DNA of 64,000 nt from an uncultured Flavobacteriaceae bacterium (GCA_947501845.1 CANMXP010000014.1:62001-126000), one strand, 5' to 3'; positions 48,654 to 57,321 are shown, counted from the first letter of the stretch. Made by a program: numbers and translations. Notes: a model not told the origin generated them from the sequence alone.

Positions 48654-50274
48654 TATTTGTATTGGAATTAGTTTGGTTTGTTTGTTTTTCAATAAGGTGA
48701 TTTACTAATCTAAAGGCCATTGCTGTAAGTGTAAGAGTTGGGTTTACGGCACTTCCAGTAGGAAAAGCAGCATTGGAGCATACATATAGATTATCGGTAT
48801 TATGTACCTTCATAAATTTGTCGGTAACACTGTTTTCGGGGCTTGTTCCCATACGTGCAGTACCAGTTGTATGATGCCCTCCTGGTTTGTCCACCCTAGA
48901 TGATGTCACCTCTAGTCCCATTTTTTCAATGATCTGTTCCAGTAATTTCAAACGATCATTGGCATTTTTCATTTCTTCTTCTGTTCTACTGAAATGTACG
49001 GTTGTTTGTGGCAGGCCAAAGCGATCTTTTCCAGGCTTTGCTTCTAATCTATTGCGATGTTTGCCCTTTTCTTCTAAAAAAGCTTGAATATTAATAGTCA
49101 TTTCTCCATAAACTATTTCATCAATTTCTTCTCTGGTTTTCCCATCAATCATTAATTGAGCAATATCAACATTTGGAGTCGTACGATTTTTAAACATAAA
49201 AATCTTTCCTTTCTTTTGATGCTCTTTAGTATTGTAACTATGCGACATTAGAGTTGGGAAATCATATTCTTGAAACCAACCGTTGGGGTTGGATGACGCT
49301 TTACCAACCACATTTAGCATAGAATGTGATACAACAAAACGCCCTACTAAATCATGGTCATTACCAATGCCATCTTTCCAGAATTCGTTTTTAGAAGCTC
49401 TTAATAATTTAGGAACATTATAGGCTCCAGATGCTAAAATTATGGTACTGCCCTTAACGGTATATTCATTACCGCTTAAGTTATCTGTGTATGTTACAGA
49501 TTCTATTTTAGATTTACTGGAAACGTTTACTTGGTGTACTGGGGAGTTTACTCGAACTTCAAAATTGATGAATCGCGTATCGTTTTTTAAATCATCTAAT
49601 ACGTATTGTGCATTAAACCGTCCACCAATTGGACAATATTTACAAGTTCCAGTAGTCATACATTTTCGATAACGAGCAATTGGCATTTTGCCAGATTGTA
49701 TCTTGCTTTTTTTACCAGGGTTTATATCGCCATCTTGGTATACAACATCTAACTGTTCCCATGCCTTGATCATTTCACCGTCGGCTGCAGTCCATTCGAA
49801 AGGCGGTACGGGATAAGGTTTTGATCTTGGAACCCAATTAGCATTATCATCACCACATACAGATAAAAATGCTTCGGCATCATTATAATAGGTTTCCAAA
49901 TCTTCATAATTAATAGGCCAATCTGCGCCTTCACCTGTATTAGTAAATAGATTAAAATCTTCTGGCCTAAATCGTAAACACCAAGCTCCCCAGTGCATGG
50001 TAGAGCCTCCATATGCTTTTACACGAACCCCATCAGTTTGATAATCGATATTACCTGTGGAGTCGGCTTCAAATTTTTGGTCGTAAGTAAATGTATATGG
50101 CCTTTCTCCTCGGGTAATATAATCCCACCAAAAACGTCTGTCTTTGGCTATAATTTCGGGACCAGCCTCCAAAATTAATATGGAAGTATCATGCTTGTGT
50201 TCTAACAAACCTTTGGCTGTAGTTGCTGCCGCAACGCCACCACCAACAATTATATAGTCAAATTGGTTTTTCAT
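48601..50274 (-). CDS. GMC-type FAD-dependent oxidoreductase
   Basis: A 557-residue flavoenzyme. The FAD Rossmann motif IIVGGGVAAATTA is at 8-20 and Glu36 in LEAG binds the ribose. KAYGGSTMHWGAW near residue 87 is the flavin-contact segment. HHTTGTARMG and NPTLTLTAMAFRL near the C-terminus supply the GMC active-site His and Asn. CMTTGTCKYCPIGG near residue 200 is a cysteine cluster like those in the large subunits of membrane sugar dehydrogenases. There is no signal peptide. The start overlaps the previous gene by four bases (ATGA) and its end overlaps the next start by 53 bases. The C-terminal tail is Asn/Thr-rich (TNQTNSNTNNANKT). Confidence 0.9.
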   Translation of the reverse strand: MKNQFDYIIVGGGVAAATTAKGLLEHKHDTSILILEAGPEIIAKDRRFWWDYITRGERPYTFTYDQKFEADSTGNIDYQTDGVRVKAYGGSTMHWGAWCLRFRPEDFNLFTNTGEGADWPINYEDLETYYNDAEAFLSVCGDDNANWVPRSKPYPVPPFEWTAADGEMIKAWEQLDVVYQDGDINPGKKSKIQSGKMPIARYRKCMTTGTCKYCPIGGRFNAQYVLDDLKNDTRFINFEVRVNSPVHQVNVSSKSKIESVTYTDNLSGNEYTVKGSTIILASGAYNVPKLLRASKNEFWKDGIGNDHDLVGRFVVSHSMLNVVGKASSNPNGWFQEYDFPTLMSHSYNTKEHQKKGKIFMFKNRTTPNVDIAQLMIDGKTREEIDEIVYGEMTINIQAFLEEKGKHRNRLEAKPGKDRFGLPQTTVHFSRTEEEMKNANDRLKLLEQIIEKMGLEVTSSRVDKPGGHHTTGTARMGTSPENSVTDKFMKVHNTDNLYVCSNAAFPTGSAVNPTLTLTAMAFRLVNHLIEKQTNQTNSNTNNANKTNTIQECLSRESN

Positions 50275-50828
50275 TCCTGATTATTTTTTAGATTATTAGT
50301 ATCTGGATCATAGGCACGTACTCTGGGGGTACGATTGTATCGTGTGCCTCCTAAGAATCCATGATAATTTCTCGCTTGTTCTCCACCATACTTAGTTCCC
50401 CAACTCTTAAACCCTCCCGCGGTAATTTGCATTCGGATAAACTCGTTAACTACATATATTTTACAATGTGCTAATCGGGTAGTTGGTGGAGCACTGTTAT
50501 CTAAGCCGCTTTCAAAGAATAATTTTTTATAGGCACCTCCTGTTCCATACATGGCTTTTAGTTCGTTAATTACATAAATAGCATTTACATATTCTCCTGC
50601 ATAATTAGGTGCATTTTCGGTTTTTGCCTTTAGCATTTCATACCATGAGCTTCTTTGGTTATTGGAATTGTAAATGGTATTAGACCAATTGGTTCCAATT
50701 GCTTCAAAGATTTCCCATAAGGCTTCTTTATTTTGATGTGTAAGACTTTGTCCCTCTGCAAAAATTAAACCTGCTGGAAGCGTTTCATTGCAGACAGGAC
50801 CTCCAATAGAAGTAAGTTCTTTATTCAT
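50271..50828 (-). CDS. Hypothetical small protein preceding the GMC oxidoreductase
   Basis: A 185-residue protein without a signal peptide, not recognised with certainty. Text such as LPAGLIFAEGQSLT, NAIYVINELKAMYG, CKIYVVNEFIRMQITAGGFK and NYHGFLGGTRYN suggests a helical fold. A small protein directly ahead of a GMC-type large subunit recalls the small subunits of sugar dehydrogenases (gluconate, sorbitol or fructose type), but those carry a Tat signal, absent here. The four-base overlap with the GMC gene implies equal production and a stable complex. The small-subunit role is inferred. Confidence 0.7.
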   Translation of the reverse strand: MNKELTSIGGPVCNETLPAGLIFAEGQSLTHQNKEALWEIFEAIGTNWSNTIYNSNNQRSSWYEMLKAKTENAPNYAGEYVNAIYVINELKAMYGTGGAYKKLFFESGLDNSAPPTTRLAHCKIYVVNEFIRMQITAGGFKSWGTKYGGEQARNYHGFLGGTRYNRTPRVRAYDPDTNNLKNNQE

Positions 50829-50879
50829 AAAATGTGTGTGTTTAAAAGATTAATTACGTATATATTTCGAATCTTTTTA

Positions 50880-52487
50880 TTAACTGAAGAGTTCACGTTC
50901 CATGTAATGTTGTGTCCCTTTTTTGAAATAAATATTGGTCCAAGAATTGTCTGTAGCCAAATAATCACTAAAATAGACCTCGTCAAGTCCATTGTTTGCT
51001 AATTGATCACGGAATTCAAAGTGATTAAACAAGCGTGTGAACTCTGTAAGATACACGTCTACTACATTAGTGTTTCCTCGAATAATGATCATATTCTCAT
51101 CGTTGTTTTGTGTAGAAGCTTTCGAAAAGTTAGCTGATCCAGTAATAAGGATGGGGTCTTCAGTTAGTGGGTCTACAAAAAGATATTTGGTATGTAAATA
51201 TTTTACATGATCGTTTAAGCCCGTAAGGTGTTCGGCTTCCCAATTTTTTAGGCCTTCTTCTTCTATTTCTTGCTCATTAAGTACAGCGCCTAAAGCAATT
51301 CTATTGTTGGGGGTGTCTTTAAAGTCATCAAATGTATTTCCTTCATGCTCTAATAAAATGTATCGAAATGAGTCGTCCTCTTTACTCATGATATCTGCAA
51401 AATCTTGGTTCACTCCAAATGCTGCAGTAAATCCAATAGATTGTTTTGCTTCTTCAATTTGTTTTCCATACCAATCTAAAACACTTAAATCTGGTCTGGG
51501 ACTAAAAATAGGGGTGATTCCTTTTGGTACTCCTTTTTTAGGGGTTGGGGTATGATCTTCATTTAAAGGGCGAATTTCTTTCATTTGAGGATCTTTAGAG
51601 AGTCGTGTCCAATACTCAAAATATGCTTCAGCAATGGTTTTGTCTCTTACTATATGGCCAACATTTGATTGTCCAAAAATGCCTCCTTTTGTGAAATTGG
51701 TAGAACCCATCCATACTTCTATGGGTTTTCCTTTATGTAGTAGTACAATATATTTATTGTGTTTTATAGACGAATTTGCTGTTCTGGGAATCAATAGCTT
51801 TTCAACACCAGGGACTTTAGCTACAGCTTTATCTGTATTTTCCCAAGGACCAGTTTTTGATCTGTCGTATATGATTTTTACATCTGCGCCTCTTTTTGAA
51901 GCATCGTATAAAGCTTGAATAACTGGTACATAATCAAATTCGTAAGCAGCTACGCGTAAGGCATAGTCTTTTCCTTTGGCCTCACCGATAAAAGCTAACA
52001 TGGCTTCTTCTAAACCTCTGGACAACCATTTGTAAGCTTCATTATCTGGAACTTTTTCAGGGTTTTTATTATCAAACTTTCTAGCATAGGCTTGACCAAC
52101 GGTACCACGGTTAAAAAAGACACCGTGTTTGCCCGAATTTGGGTTTTCGGTAGTAATCTCTACTTTAATTTCACTACCATTTTTTCTGTTTTCAGGAGTG
52201 CCATAAACTGGTGTCGCAGAATACTCATAATTGGTATTGGGCTTTGCTGTATAATCCCCCCAAAGAAAAGCTTGAATTAAGCCTTCATCATTTTTAGTGC
52301 CATTTTCTTTAAACTCTTTAAATCCTTTAAGTGTTGTTGATTTTCCAGTGGCAATTTCTTTTCGTTTAAGTAAAAAACCTAATAGTTCTTTTCTTGCGGT
52401 TTCGTTTACATCTAAACAAAGTAATACAACATGGGTTCCTGCTATAACATGCAATGAAACACCATTTGCTTGATTTCTTAATCTCAT
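50880..52487 (-). CDS. Phospholipase D-like protein, first gene of the cluster
   Basis: A 535-residue protein with two PLD-type halves behind an N-terminal beta-rich domain of about 110 residues. The second HKD motif is complete: His432-x-Lys434-x4-Asp439 with GSAN at 450-453. In the first, His243 and Lys245 are present with GSTN at 261-264, but the Asp position is a leucine (Leu250). No signal peptide is present. PLD-fold enzymes act on phosphodiesters of lipids or nucleic acids; which one is unclear. The gene lies 51 bases ahead of the next and starts a six-gene unit. No clear TAnnTTTG box lies before it. Confidence 0.82.
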   Translation of the reverse strand: MRLRNQANGVSLHVIAGTHVVLLCLDVNETARKELLGFLLKRKEIATGKSTTLKGFKEFKENGTKNDEGLIQAFLWGDYTAKPNTNYEYSATPVYGTPENRKNGSEIKVEITTENPNSGKHGVFFNRGTVGQAYARKFDNKNPEKVPDNEAYKWLSRGLEEAMLAFIGEAKGKDYALRVAAYEFDYVPVIQALYDASKRGADVKIIYDRSKTGPWENTDKAVAKVPGVEKLLIPRTANSSIKHNKYIVLLHKGKPIEVWMGSTNFTKGGIFGQSNVGHIVRDKTIAEAYFEYWTRLSKDPQMKEIRPLNEDHTPTPKKGVPKGITPIFSPRPDLSVLDWYGKQIEEAKQSIGFTAAFGVNQDFADIMSKEDDSFRYILLEHEGNTFDDFKDTPNNRIALGAVLNEQEIEEEGLKNWEAEHLTGLNDHVKYLHTKYLFVDPLTEDPILITGSANFSKASTQNNDENMIIIRGNTNVVDVYLTEFTRLFNHFEFRDQLANNGLDEVYFSDYLATDNSWTNIYFKKGTQHYMERELFS

Positions 52488-52906
52488 ATATTCAATTTAT
52501 TGGTTACATTAAATAGTCTTATTAAATATGTAAAACAATTAATACATATTTAGGTTAAAAGACAGAAATTAATTTGTCTTATGAGAGAAATTTCGCTACT
52601 AATCTAGTTTTAATTTTTTATAAAACCAAGAAAAATCATACACTCTTTTTTAATTGATAATTTTTTATACTTTCATTTAGGGCTAAAATTTTAAAGCATA
52701 AAAGGTGTGAAGTATTGTTAATGTATGAGTTATGTATGCTATGGACTAAAATTAAAAATTGAGGTTATTAAAATGTTTTTATATTGTAAAAAGGTCTTAT
52801 CAAAGATTTGAGATTTTCTAGTAATTTAATAGTCTCTTTATTGACATCATCTCATTGGTGGTGTTATAAGTGTTAACTTTATGTTTTTACTTCTAAAATT
52901 TTGCAT
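52488..52906. other. Intergenic region between divergent transcription units
   Basis: About 420 AT-rich bases. No ORF or RNA gene was recognised. The only clear signal is the pyrR promoter at its right end; the promoter of the PLD-led cluster could not be located. Confidence 0.5.
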
Positions 52907-52933
52907 TATCTTTGTATTCCAAATACGTTTGGA
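52907..52933 (+). promoter_or_regulatory. pyrR -7 box and palindrome at the transcription start
   Basis: TATCTTTG at 52907-52914 is a good -7 element, without a matching TTG upstream. It is followed by the inverted repeat TCCAAA-TACG-TTTGGA (52918-52933), which would sit right at the start of the transcript. The repeat could be an operator or a leader hairpin ahead of the ATG at 52942. Confidence 0.5.
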
Positions 52934-52941
52934 TAGTATAT

Positions 52942-53481
52942 ATGAGTCAAAAAGTTTTACTTAACGCAAAAGAGGTAAACATCATTCTTCATCGATTGGC
53001 TTGTCAACTTATTGAAAATCACGATGATTTTTCTAACACTGTTTTAATTGGCTTACAACCCCGAGGTGTCTTTTTAGCCGATAGATTAGCAAAAATCTTA
53101 AAGGAAGATTACAAAGTAAAAAACATTCAATTAGGACATCTAGATATTACGTTTTATAGAGACGATTTTCGTAGAGGAGAAAAAACGCTTGAAGCAAATA
53201 CCACAAAACTTAATTTTTTAGTTGAGGATAAAAATATTGTCTTTATAGATGATGTTTTATATACAGGACGTAGTATTAGAGCGGCTTTAACCGCTATTCA
53301 ATCTTTTGGAAGACCGAATGAAATAGAATTATTAACATTGATAGATAGGCGTTTTAGTAGGCATTTGCCCATACAGCCAAACTATAGGGGTAGGCAAGTA
53401 GATGTTATAAATAACGAAAAAGTAAAAGTAAATTGGGAAGAACATGATAATGAAGATTCGGTTTACTTAATTGAAAAATAA
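52942..53481 (+). CDS. pyrR: PyrR-type uracil phosphoribosyltransferase/regulator
   Basis: PyrR proteins are phosphoribosyltransferase-fold proteins that salvage uracil and, in Firmicutes, attenuate pyrimidine operons by binding mRNA. The 179-residue length is standard. The PRPP loop VFIDDVLYTGRSIRAAL (in parts: FIDDVLYTGRS) is near residues 92-104, with GLQPRGVFLA near 40. The start is ATG 52942 (MSQKVLLNA) and not the upstream TTG that lies inside the promoter. It is followed 133 bases later by pyrB. No Firmicutes-type PyrR-binding loop or antiterminator was recognised in the leader. Confidence 0.93.
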   Translation: MSQKVLLNAKEVNIILHRLACQLIENHDDFSNTVLIGLQPRGVFLADRLAKILKEDYKVKNIQLGHLDITFYRDDFRRGEKTLEANTTKLNFLVEDKNIVFIDDVLYTGRSIRAALTAIQSFGRPNEIELLTLIDRRFSRHLPIQPNYRGRQVDVINNEKVKVNWEEHDNEDSVYLIEK

Positions 53482-53614
53482 TAATTTACTAGAAGTTAGG
53501 CATGGGATTGAAATGTTAGACCGAGTTTTTTTGGCTTCGATTAAAACAGGTATAAGTCAAGACCTAATTTAAAACAACAGGCAACTGAAAATTGCCACAG
53601 AATATTAAAAAAAC

Positions 53615-54544
53615 ATGAGCGAATTAAGTGTCAATCACTTATTAGGAATAAAATATCTTAAAAAACAAGATATCCAACTTATTTTTGAAACTGCCGATCA
53701 TTTTAAAGAAGTTATTAATAGGCCTATTAAAAAAGTTCCTTCGCTTAGAGATATTACCATTGCCAACCTTTTCTTTGAAAATTCAACGAGAACAAAATTA
53801 TCATTCGAATTAGCTGAAAAAAGGCTATCTGCAGATGTTATTAATTTTTCGTCAGGTCAGTCTTCGGTTAAAAAAGGGGAAACCTTAATAGATACGGTTA
53901 ATAATATTTTATCTATGAAAGTTGATATGGTTGTTATGAGACATCCAAACCCTGGGGCTGGAGTCTTTTTATCAAAGCATATCAATGCTAGTATTATAAA
54001 TGCGGGTGACGGAGCTCATGAGCATCCTACGCAAGCCCTTTTAGATTCGTATTCCATAAGAGAGAAATTAGGAGATGTAAAAGGAAAGAAAGTTGTTATA
54101 GTTGGAGATATTCTTCATAGTCGTGTAGCGCTTTCTAATATATTTGCACTACAACTTCAAGGTGCGCAAGTCATGGTTTGTGGGCCAAAAACATTATTGC
54201 CAAAGTATATTGATAAACTTGGAGTAAAAGTTGAAACAAATTTGCGTAAAGCATTAAATTGGTGTGATGTAGCTAATATGTTACGTGTTCAGAATGAACG
54301 TATGGATATTAGTTATTTTCCATCAACTAGAGAGTATACGCAGCAGTTTGGTGTTAATAAAGAATTGCTAGATTCATTAGATAAAGAAATAACGATCATG
54401 CACCCAGGTCCTATTAATAGGGGCGTGGAAATTACCAGTGATGTTGCCGATTCAAAACAATCAATTATTTTAGACCAGGTTCAAAACGGTGTCGCTATAA
54501 GAATGGCAGCTATATATTTATTAGCATCTAAAATAAAACAGTAG
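53615..54544 (+). CDS. pyrB: Aspartate carbamoyltransferase catalytic subunit
   Basis: PyrB condenses carbamoyl phosphate and aspartate, the committed step of pyrimidine synthesis. The 309 residues carry the carbamoyl-phosphate motif ENSTRTKLSFE (near 51), HPTQALLDSYSI (near 131), and HPGPINRGVEI near 262. Lengths and motifs are normal. No pyrI regulatory subunit follows; instead three bases later comes a small gene of unknown role. The pyrR-pyrB order suggests joint control by pyrimidine supply. Confidence 0.97.
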   Translation: MSELSVNHLLGIKYLKKQDIQLIFETADHFKEVINRPIKKVPSLRDITIANLFFENSTRTKLSFELAEKRLSADVINFSSGQSSVKKGETLIDTVNNILSMKVDMVVMRHPNPGAGVFLSKHINASIINAGDGAHEHPTQALLDSYSIREKLGDVKGKKVVIVGDILHSRVALSNIFALQLQGAQVMVCGPKTLLPKYIDKLGVKVETNLRKALNWCDVANMLRVQNERMDISYFPSTREYTQQFGVNKELLDSLDKEITIMHPGPINRGVEITSDVADSKQSIILDQVQNGVAIRMAAIYLLASKIKQ

Positions 54545-54547
54545 ATT

Positions 54548-54880
54548 ATGATTTTAGACCAAAACGGAAATACTTCTATAATCACACAAGAAAAGGCCAC
54601 GGTTATAGAATTAGTTAAAAAATTACAGGCTTTATATCCCAAATTTAAAAACAATAATATTATTGTGGTCTTAACAACTTTAGATAAGTTAAGTTTACAA
54701 GATATTGTTGAATTTCTTGAAGTTTCAAATAATCACCGTGCATCCAAACAATCTTTTGTAATCGTTTCAAATAATATTAATTTGAATGATATTCCAGACG
54801 AAATTATAGTTGTACCAACTGTTCAAGAAGCTTATGATCTTATTGAGATGGAAGAAATGGAGCGAGATTTAGGGCTATAA
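54548..54880 (+). CDS. Conserved hypothetical, STAS-like
   Basis: A 110-residue protein three bases downstream of pyrB. The pattern of a strand (NIIVVLTTLDKLSLQDIVEFL) then a helix, then SKQSFVIVSNNIN and IIVVPTVQEAYDLIEMEEM fits a STAS / anti-sigma-factor-antagonist-like alpha/beta fold, which ends in a 'vv.T..EA..li..E..er.l' segment. There is no phosphorylatable Ser evident. I know this family only as a neighbour of rnz in Flavobacteriaceae. Function is unknown. Confidence 0.75.
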   Translation: MILDQNGNTSIITQEKATVIELVKKLQALYPKFKNNNIIVVLTTLDKLSLQDIVEFLEVSNNHRASKQSFVIVSNNINLNDIPDEIIVVPTVQEAYDLIEMEEMERDLGL

Positions 54881-54882
54881 AT

Positions 54883-55353
54883 ATGAGTGAATTACATCTA
54901 GCACAGATAAATATAGCAAAAAGATTAGCTCCATTGGATGATCCCATCATGCGAGATTTTGTGAACAATTTAGATAGAATTAATGCTTTAGCAGATAAAA
55001 GTGAAGGCTTTGTATGGCGCTTAAAAGATGAAGATAAGGAGTTAGGGGCTCGAGTTTTCCAAGACGAAGCGTTACTCATTAATATGTCTGTATGGGAAAA
55101 TATGGAAACGTTATTTAATTACACATATAAATCGGGGCATATAGAAGTTTTTAAACGTAAAAAAGAGTGGTTTGGTAAAATGAAAATGATGCATATGGCA
55201 TTTTGGTATGTCCCTAAGGGGCATGAACCAACATTTTTAGAAGCCAAAAATAGACTGGATTATTTAAATAAACATGGAGAATCCCCATATGCTTTTAGTT
55301 TTAAAAGTAAATTTACAGTCTCAGATTCATTAAATTACAAACTTCTTTTGTAA
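54883..55353 (+). CDS. DUF3291 domain protein
   Basis: A 156-residue cytoplasmic protein of the DUF3291 family, an alpha/beta-barrel-like (dimeric ferredoxin-type) fold of unknown role. Signature text: LHLAQINIAKRLAPLDDP at the start, SEGFVWRL, LINMSVWENMETLF near residue 68, and MAFWYVPKGHEPTFLEAKNRL (in parts: AFWYVPKGHEPT). It lies two bases after the preceding gene and one base ahead of rnz, so it is translated from the same message. The conserved WYVP-G segment suggests a ligand site. Related folds bind haem or act as monooxygenases, but nothing here proves that. Confidence 0.82.
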   Translation: MSELHLAQINIAKRLAPLDDPIMRDFVNNLDRINALADKSEGFVWRLKDEDKELGARVFQDEALLINMSVWENMETLFNYTYKSGHIEVFKRKKEWFGKMKMMHMAFWYVPKGHEPTFLEAKNRLDYLNKHGESPYAFSFKSKFTVSDSLNYKLLL

Positions 55354-55354
55354 T

Positions 55355-56260
55355 ATGAAGCTAACAATTTTAGGCTGTTATAGTGCAACACCAAGGACAT
55401 TAAACAATACAACATCCCAAGTATTAGAGATTAATAATCATATGTTTTTGATTGATTGTGGGGAAGGGACTCAAGTACAACTTCGTAAGCATAAAATAAA
55501 GTTTAATCGTATTAAACATATATTTATATCGCATCTACACGGTGATCATTTTTTTGGATTGGTTGGTCTGATATCAACTTTTAGATTGCTTACCAGAGAA
55601 GCAGATTTACACATTTACGGGCCAAAAGGTATTAAAGAAGTGGTTACATTACAAATGAAGTTAGCCGATTCTTGGACGAATTACAATCTGATCTTTCACG
55701 AATTAACTTCAAACGAATCAGAGCTAATTTTTGAAGATGATAAGGTTGAAGTATACACAGTGCCATTAAATCACAGAGTTTATACTAATGGATTTCTATT
55801 TAAGGGAAAGGAAGGCGATAGAAAGTTGAATATTGATGCCGTTGAAGCTGCAAATATCAATGTTGCTTATTACCGAAAACTAACACAAGGTTTTGACGTT
55901 ATTAATGAAGATGGTGAAACTATAAAAAACGAATCGGTAACTAAAGCTGGTTTAAAACCAAAAAGTTATGCGTTTTGTAGCGATACGATGTATAAAGAAG
56001 ACATTGTACCTATTATAAATAATGTGGATGTGCTATATCATGAATCTACTTTTCTAGAAAAACATGCACATTTAGGCCCAAAAACTAAGCATTCAACAGC
56101 AAAAGAAGCAGCTACGATAGCTAAGTTGGCTAAGGCAGGCACCTTGTTGCTAGGGCATTATTCAACGCGTTACAACGGCTTGAATGCTTTTAAAGAAGAA
56201 GCTCAAGAGATTTTTGATAATGTAGAGTTATGCGAAGATGGCAAAACTTTTGAGTTTTAA
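55355..56260 (+). CDS. rnz: Ribonuclease Z
   Basis: RNase Z trims the 3' ends of tRNA precursors. The 301 residues carry the beta-lactamase-fold zinc motif HLHGDH at 60-65, a second ligand set in FCSDT and YHESTF, and GHYSTRY near the C-terminus. NHRVYTNGF marks the short-form RNase Z. Length is normal. It ends a run with pyrB and two small genes with gaps of one to three bases. Its stop codon overlaps that of the convergent gene by two bases. Confidence 0.95.
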   Translation: MKLTILGCYSATPRTLNNTTSQVLEINNHMFLIDCGEGTQVQLRKHKIKFNRIKHIFISHLHGDHFFGLVGLISTFRLLTREADLHIYGPKGIKEVVTLQMKLADSWTNYNLIFHELTSNESELIFEDDKVEVYTVPLNHRVYTNGFLFKGKEGDRKLNIDAVEAANINVAYYRKLTQGFDVINEDGETIKNESVTKAGLKPKSYAFCSDTMYKEDIVPIINNVDVLYHESTFLEKHAHLGPKTKHSTAKEAATIAKLAKAGTLLLGHYSTRYNGLNAFKEEAQEIFDNVELCEDGKTFEF

Positions 56261-56667
56261 TTTACTTTTTCCAAGTTTAGAACCCAATCCATAGCCTCAT
56301 CTAAAGATAAGCAAGGATGAATTTTAATTTTAGAAAATCTTTTTTCTAAAGTTGCATTCATATACATCATGTGGTTATAATACACGATAGCACTCCTCTT
56401 AATTATATTGTATTGCTCAATTTTGATCCAGTTTTGAGGGTCTATTGAATACGAATTTACTCTATTTGATATAAAGTCTAATTTGGCATCTTTACCATAA
56501 AACTCAATAATTTCTTTAACGAGTATTTCAATCTTGGACCAATCTAGGTGTAAACCAGCATGTAATTCTGATATTATTAATTTTTCACAGAAGTAAAAAT
56601 TCCCAAAAGGCATTTCTAGTTTGTAATATTTTAACGTACTACTGTAGGTAGAGTTTTCAAATTTCAT
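56257..56667 (-). CDS. Hypothetical protein, tandem paralogue A (STAS/SpoIIAA-like)
   Basis: A 136-residue soluble protein that closely resembles the next gene upstream on its strand (about 60 percent identical by eye). Shared segments are MKFENS, YYKLEMPFGNF, EKRFS and PCLSLDEAMDWVLNLE. The pattern of strands then a helix ending in 'L.EA.dWVl.le' recalls small alpha/beta proteins of the STAS / SpoIIAA-like type. No catalytic motif is seen. It lacks three residues relative to copy B near position 88. The 5' flank is also homologous to that of copy B. Confidence 0.75.
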   Translation of the reverse strand: MKFENSTYSSTLKYYKLEMPFGNFYFCEKLIISELHAGLHLDWSKIEILVKEIIEFYGKDAKLDFISNRVNSYSIDPQNWIKIEQYNIIKRSAIVYYNHMMYMNATLEKRFSKIKIHPCLSLDEAMDWVLNLEKVN

Positions 56668-56800
56668 AAAGGGGCAATTTAGGGCGGTACGAATTTACGA
56701 CGTTTTATGAAATATTAATACTTACAAAAAAAATATTTTCTTAATATTTTGTAGTCTGCTGATAATAATTGTAGTAGGTGAAGTCTTATGAAAAAAAAGA
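56668..56800. repeat. Duplicated upstream region with decayed start of pdxH
   Basis: This stretch aligns with 57322-57455: both have AATTTACGA[C/T]GTTTTAT, then TATTTT, then TTTTGTAGTCT. After that, copy B begins pdxH (ATGGAAAAGG... GGAAGTCTTACGAAAA), whereas copy A reads GCTGATAATAATTG... GAAGTCTTATGAAAA. It looks like a tandem duplication that took the promoter and the first codons of pdxH, now without the ATG. Confidence 0.65.
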
Positions 56801-56901
56801 GAAAATTTTTTAAATTAAAATATCCGAATTTTGTAAAGTTTCATCAGTTTTTGAATACCATTTTTATAATTGGTGATATGTAAGATGGAAAACTTTAAAC
56901 T

Positions 56902-57321
56902 TTATTTTGTTGCTTCTAGATTTAGCACCCAATCTATAGCTTCACCTAAAGATAAACAGGGGAGGACCCTAACTGTAGAAAACCTTTTTTCTAAAGAAGC
57001 ATTCAAGAACATCATGTCGTTGTAAAAAACAATAGAACCTCCTAATACCATATTATTTCTGTTAAATCTTTGTGCTTTTGTCCAAACTTGTGGATCTACC
57101 GAATAAGAATTGATTCTATTAGATATATAGCCTATTTTATCATCTTCTCCATAAAACTCTAAAACTTCTTTTGCAACTAGTTCAATTTTAGGAAAGTCAA
57201 GGTGTATATCGGCATTTAACTCGGAGATTATAAATTTTTCACATAAAAAAAAGTTTCCGAAAGGCATTTCTAATTTGTAATAGCTAATCGTTTTACTAAA
57301 TGGGGAGTTTTCAAATTTCAT
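56902..57321 (-). CDS. Hypothetical protein, tandem paralogue B (STAS/SpoIIAA-like)
   Basis: A 139-residue paralogue of the neighbouring gene. The start is set at ATG 57321 (MKFENSPFSK), equal to the start of copy A; the longer ORF upstream would overlap pdxH. Shared text includes YYKLEMPFGNF, FISELNADIHLD and EKRFSTVRV, and CLSLGEAIDWVLNLE ends the protein. There is no signal peptide. It is divergent from pdxH with 88 bases between the starts, so both promoters lie in that short gap. Function is unknown. Confidence 0.75.
   Translation of the reverse strand: MKFENSPFSKTISYYKLEMPFGNFFLCEKFIISELNADIHLDFPKIELVAKEVLEFYGEDDKIGYISNRINSYSVDPQVWTKAQRFNRNNMVLGGSIVFYNDMMFLNASLEKRFSTVRVLPCLSLGEAIDWVLNLEATK

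Noticed and set aside
49442-49672. Plus-strand ORF in the GMC gene
   Set aside because: Antisense shadow of the well-supported GMC oxidoreductase.
53482-53614. PyrR-type attenuator between pyrR and pyrB
   Set aside because: No terminator/antiterminator pair and no PyrR-binding loop text were seen; only a short GCAA/TTGC hairpin.
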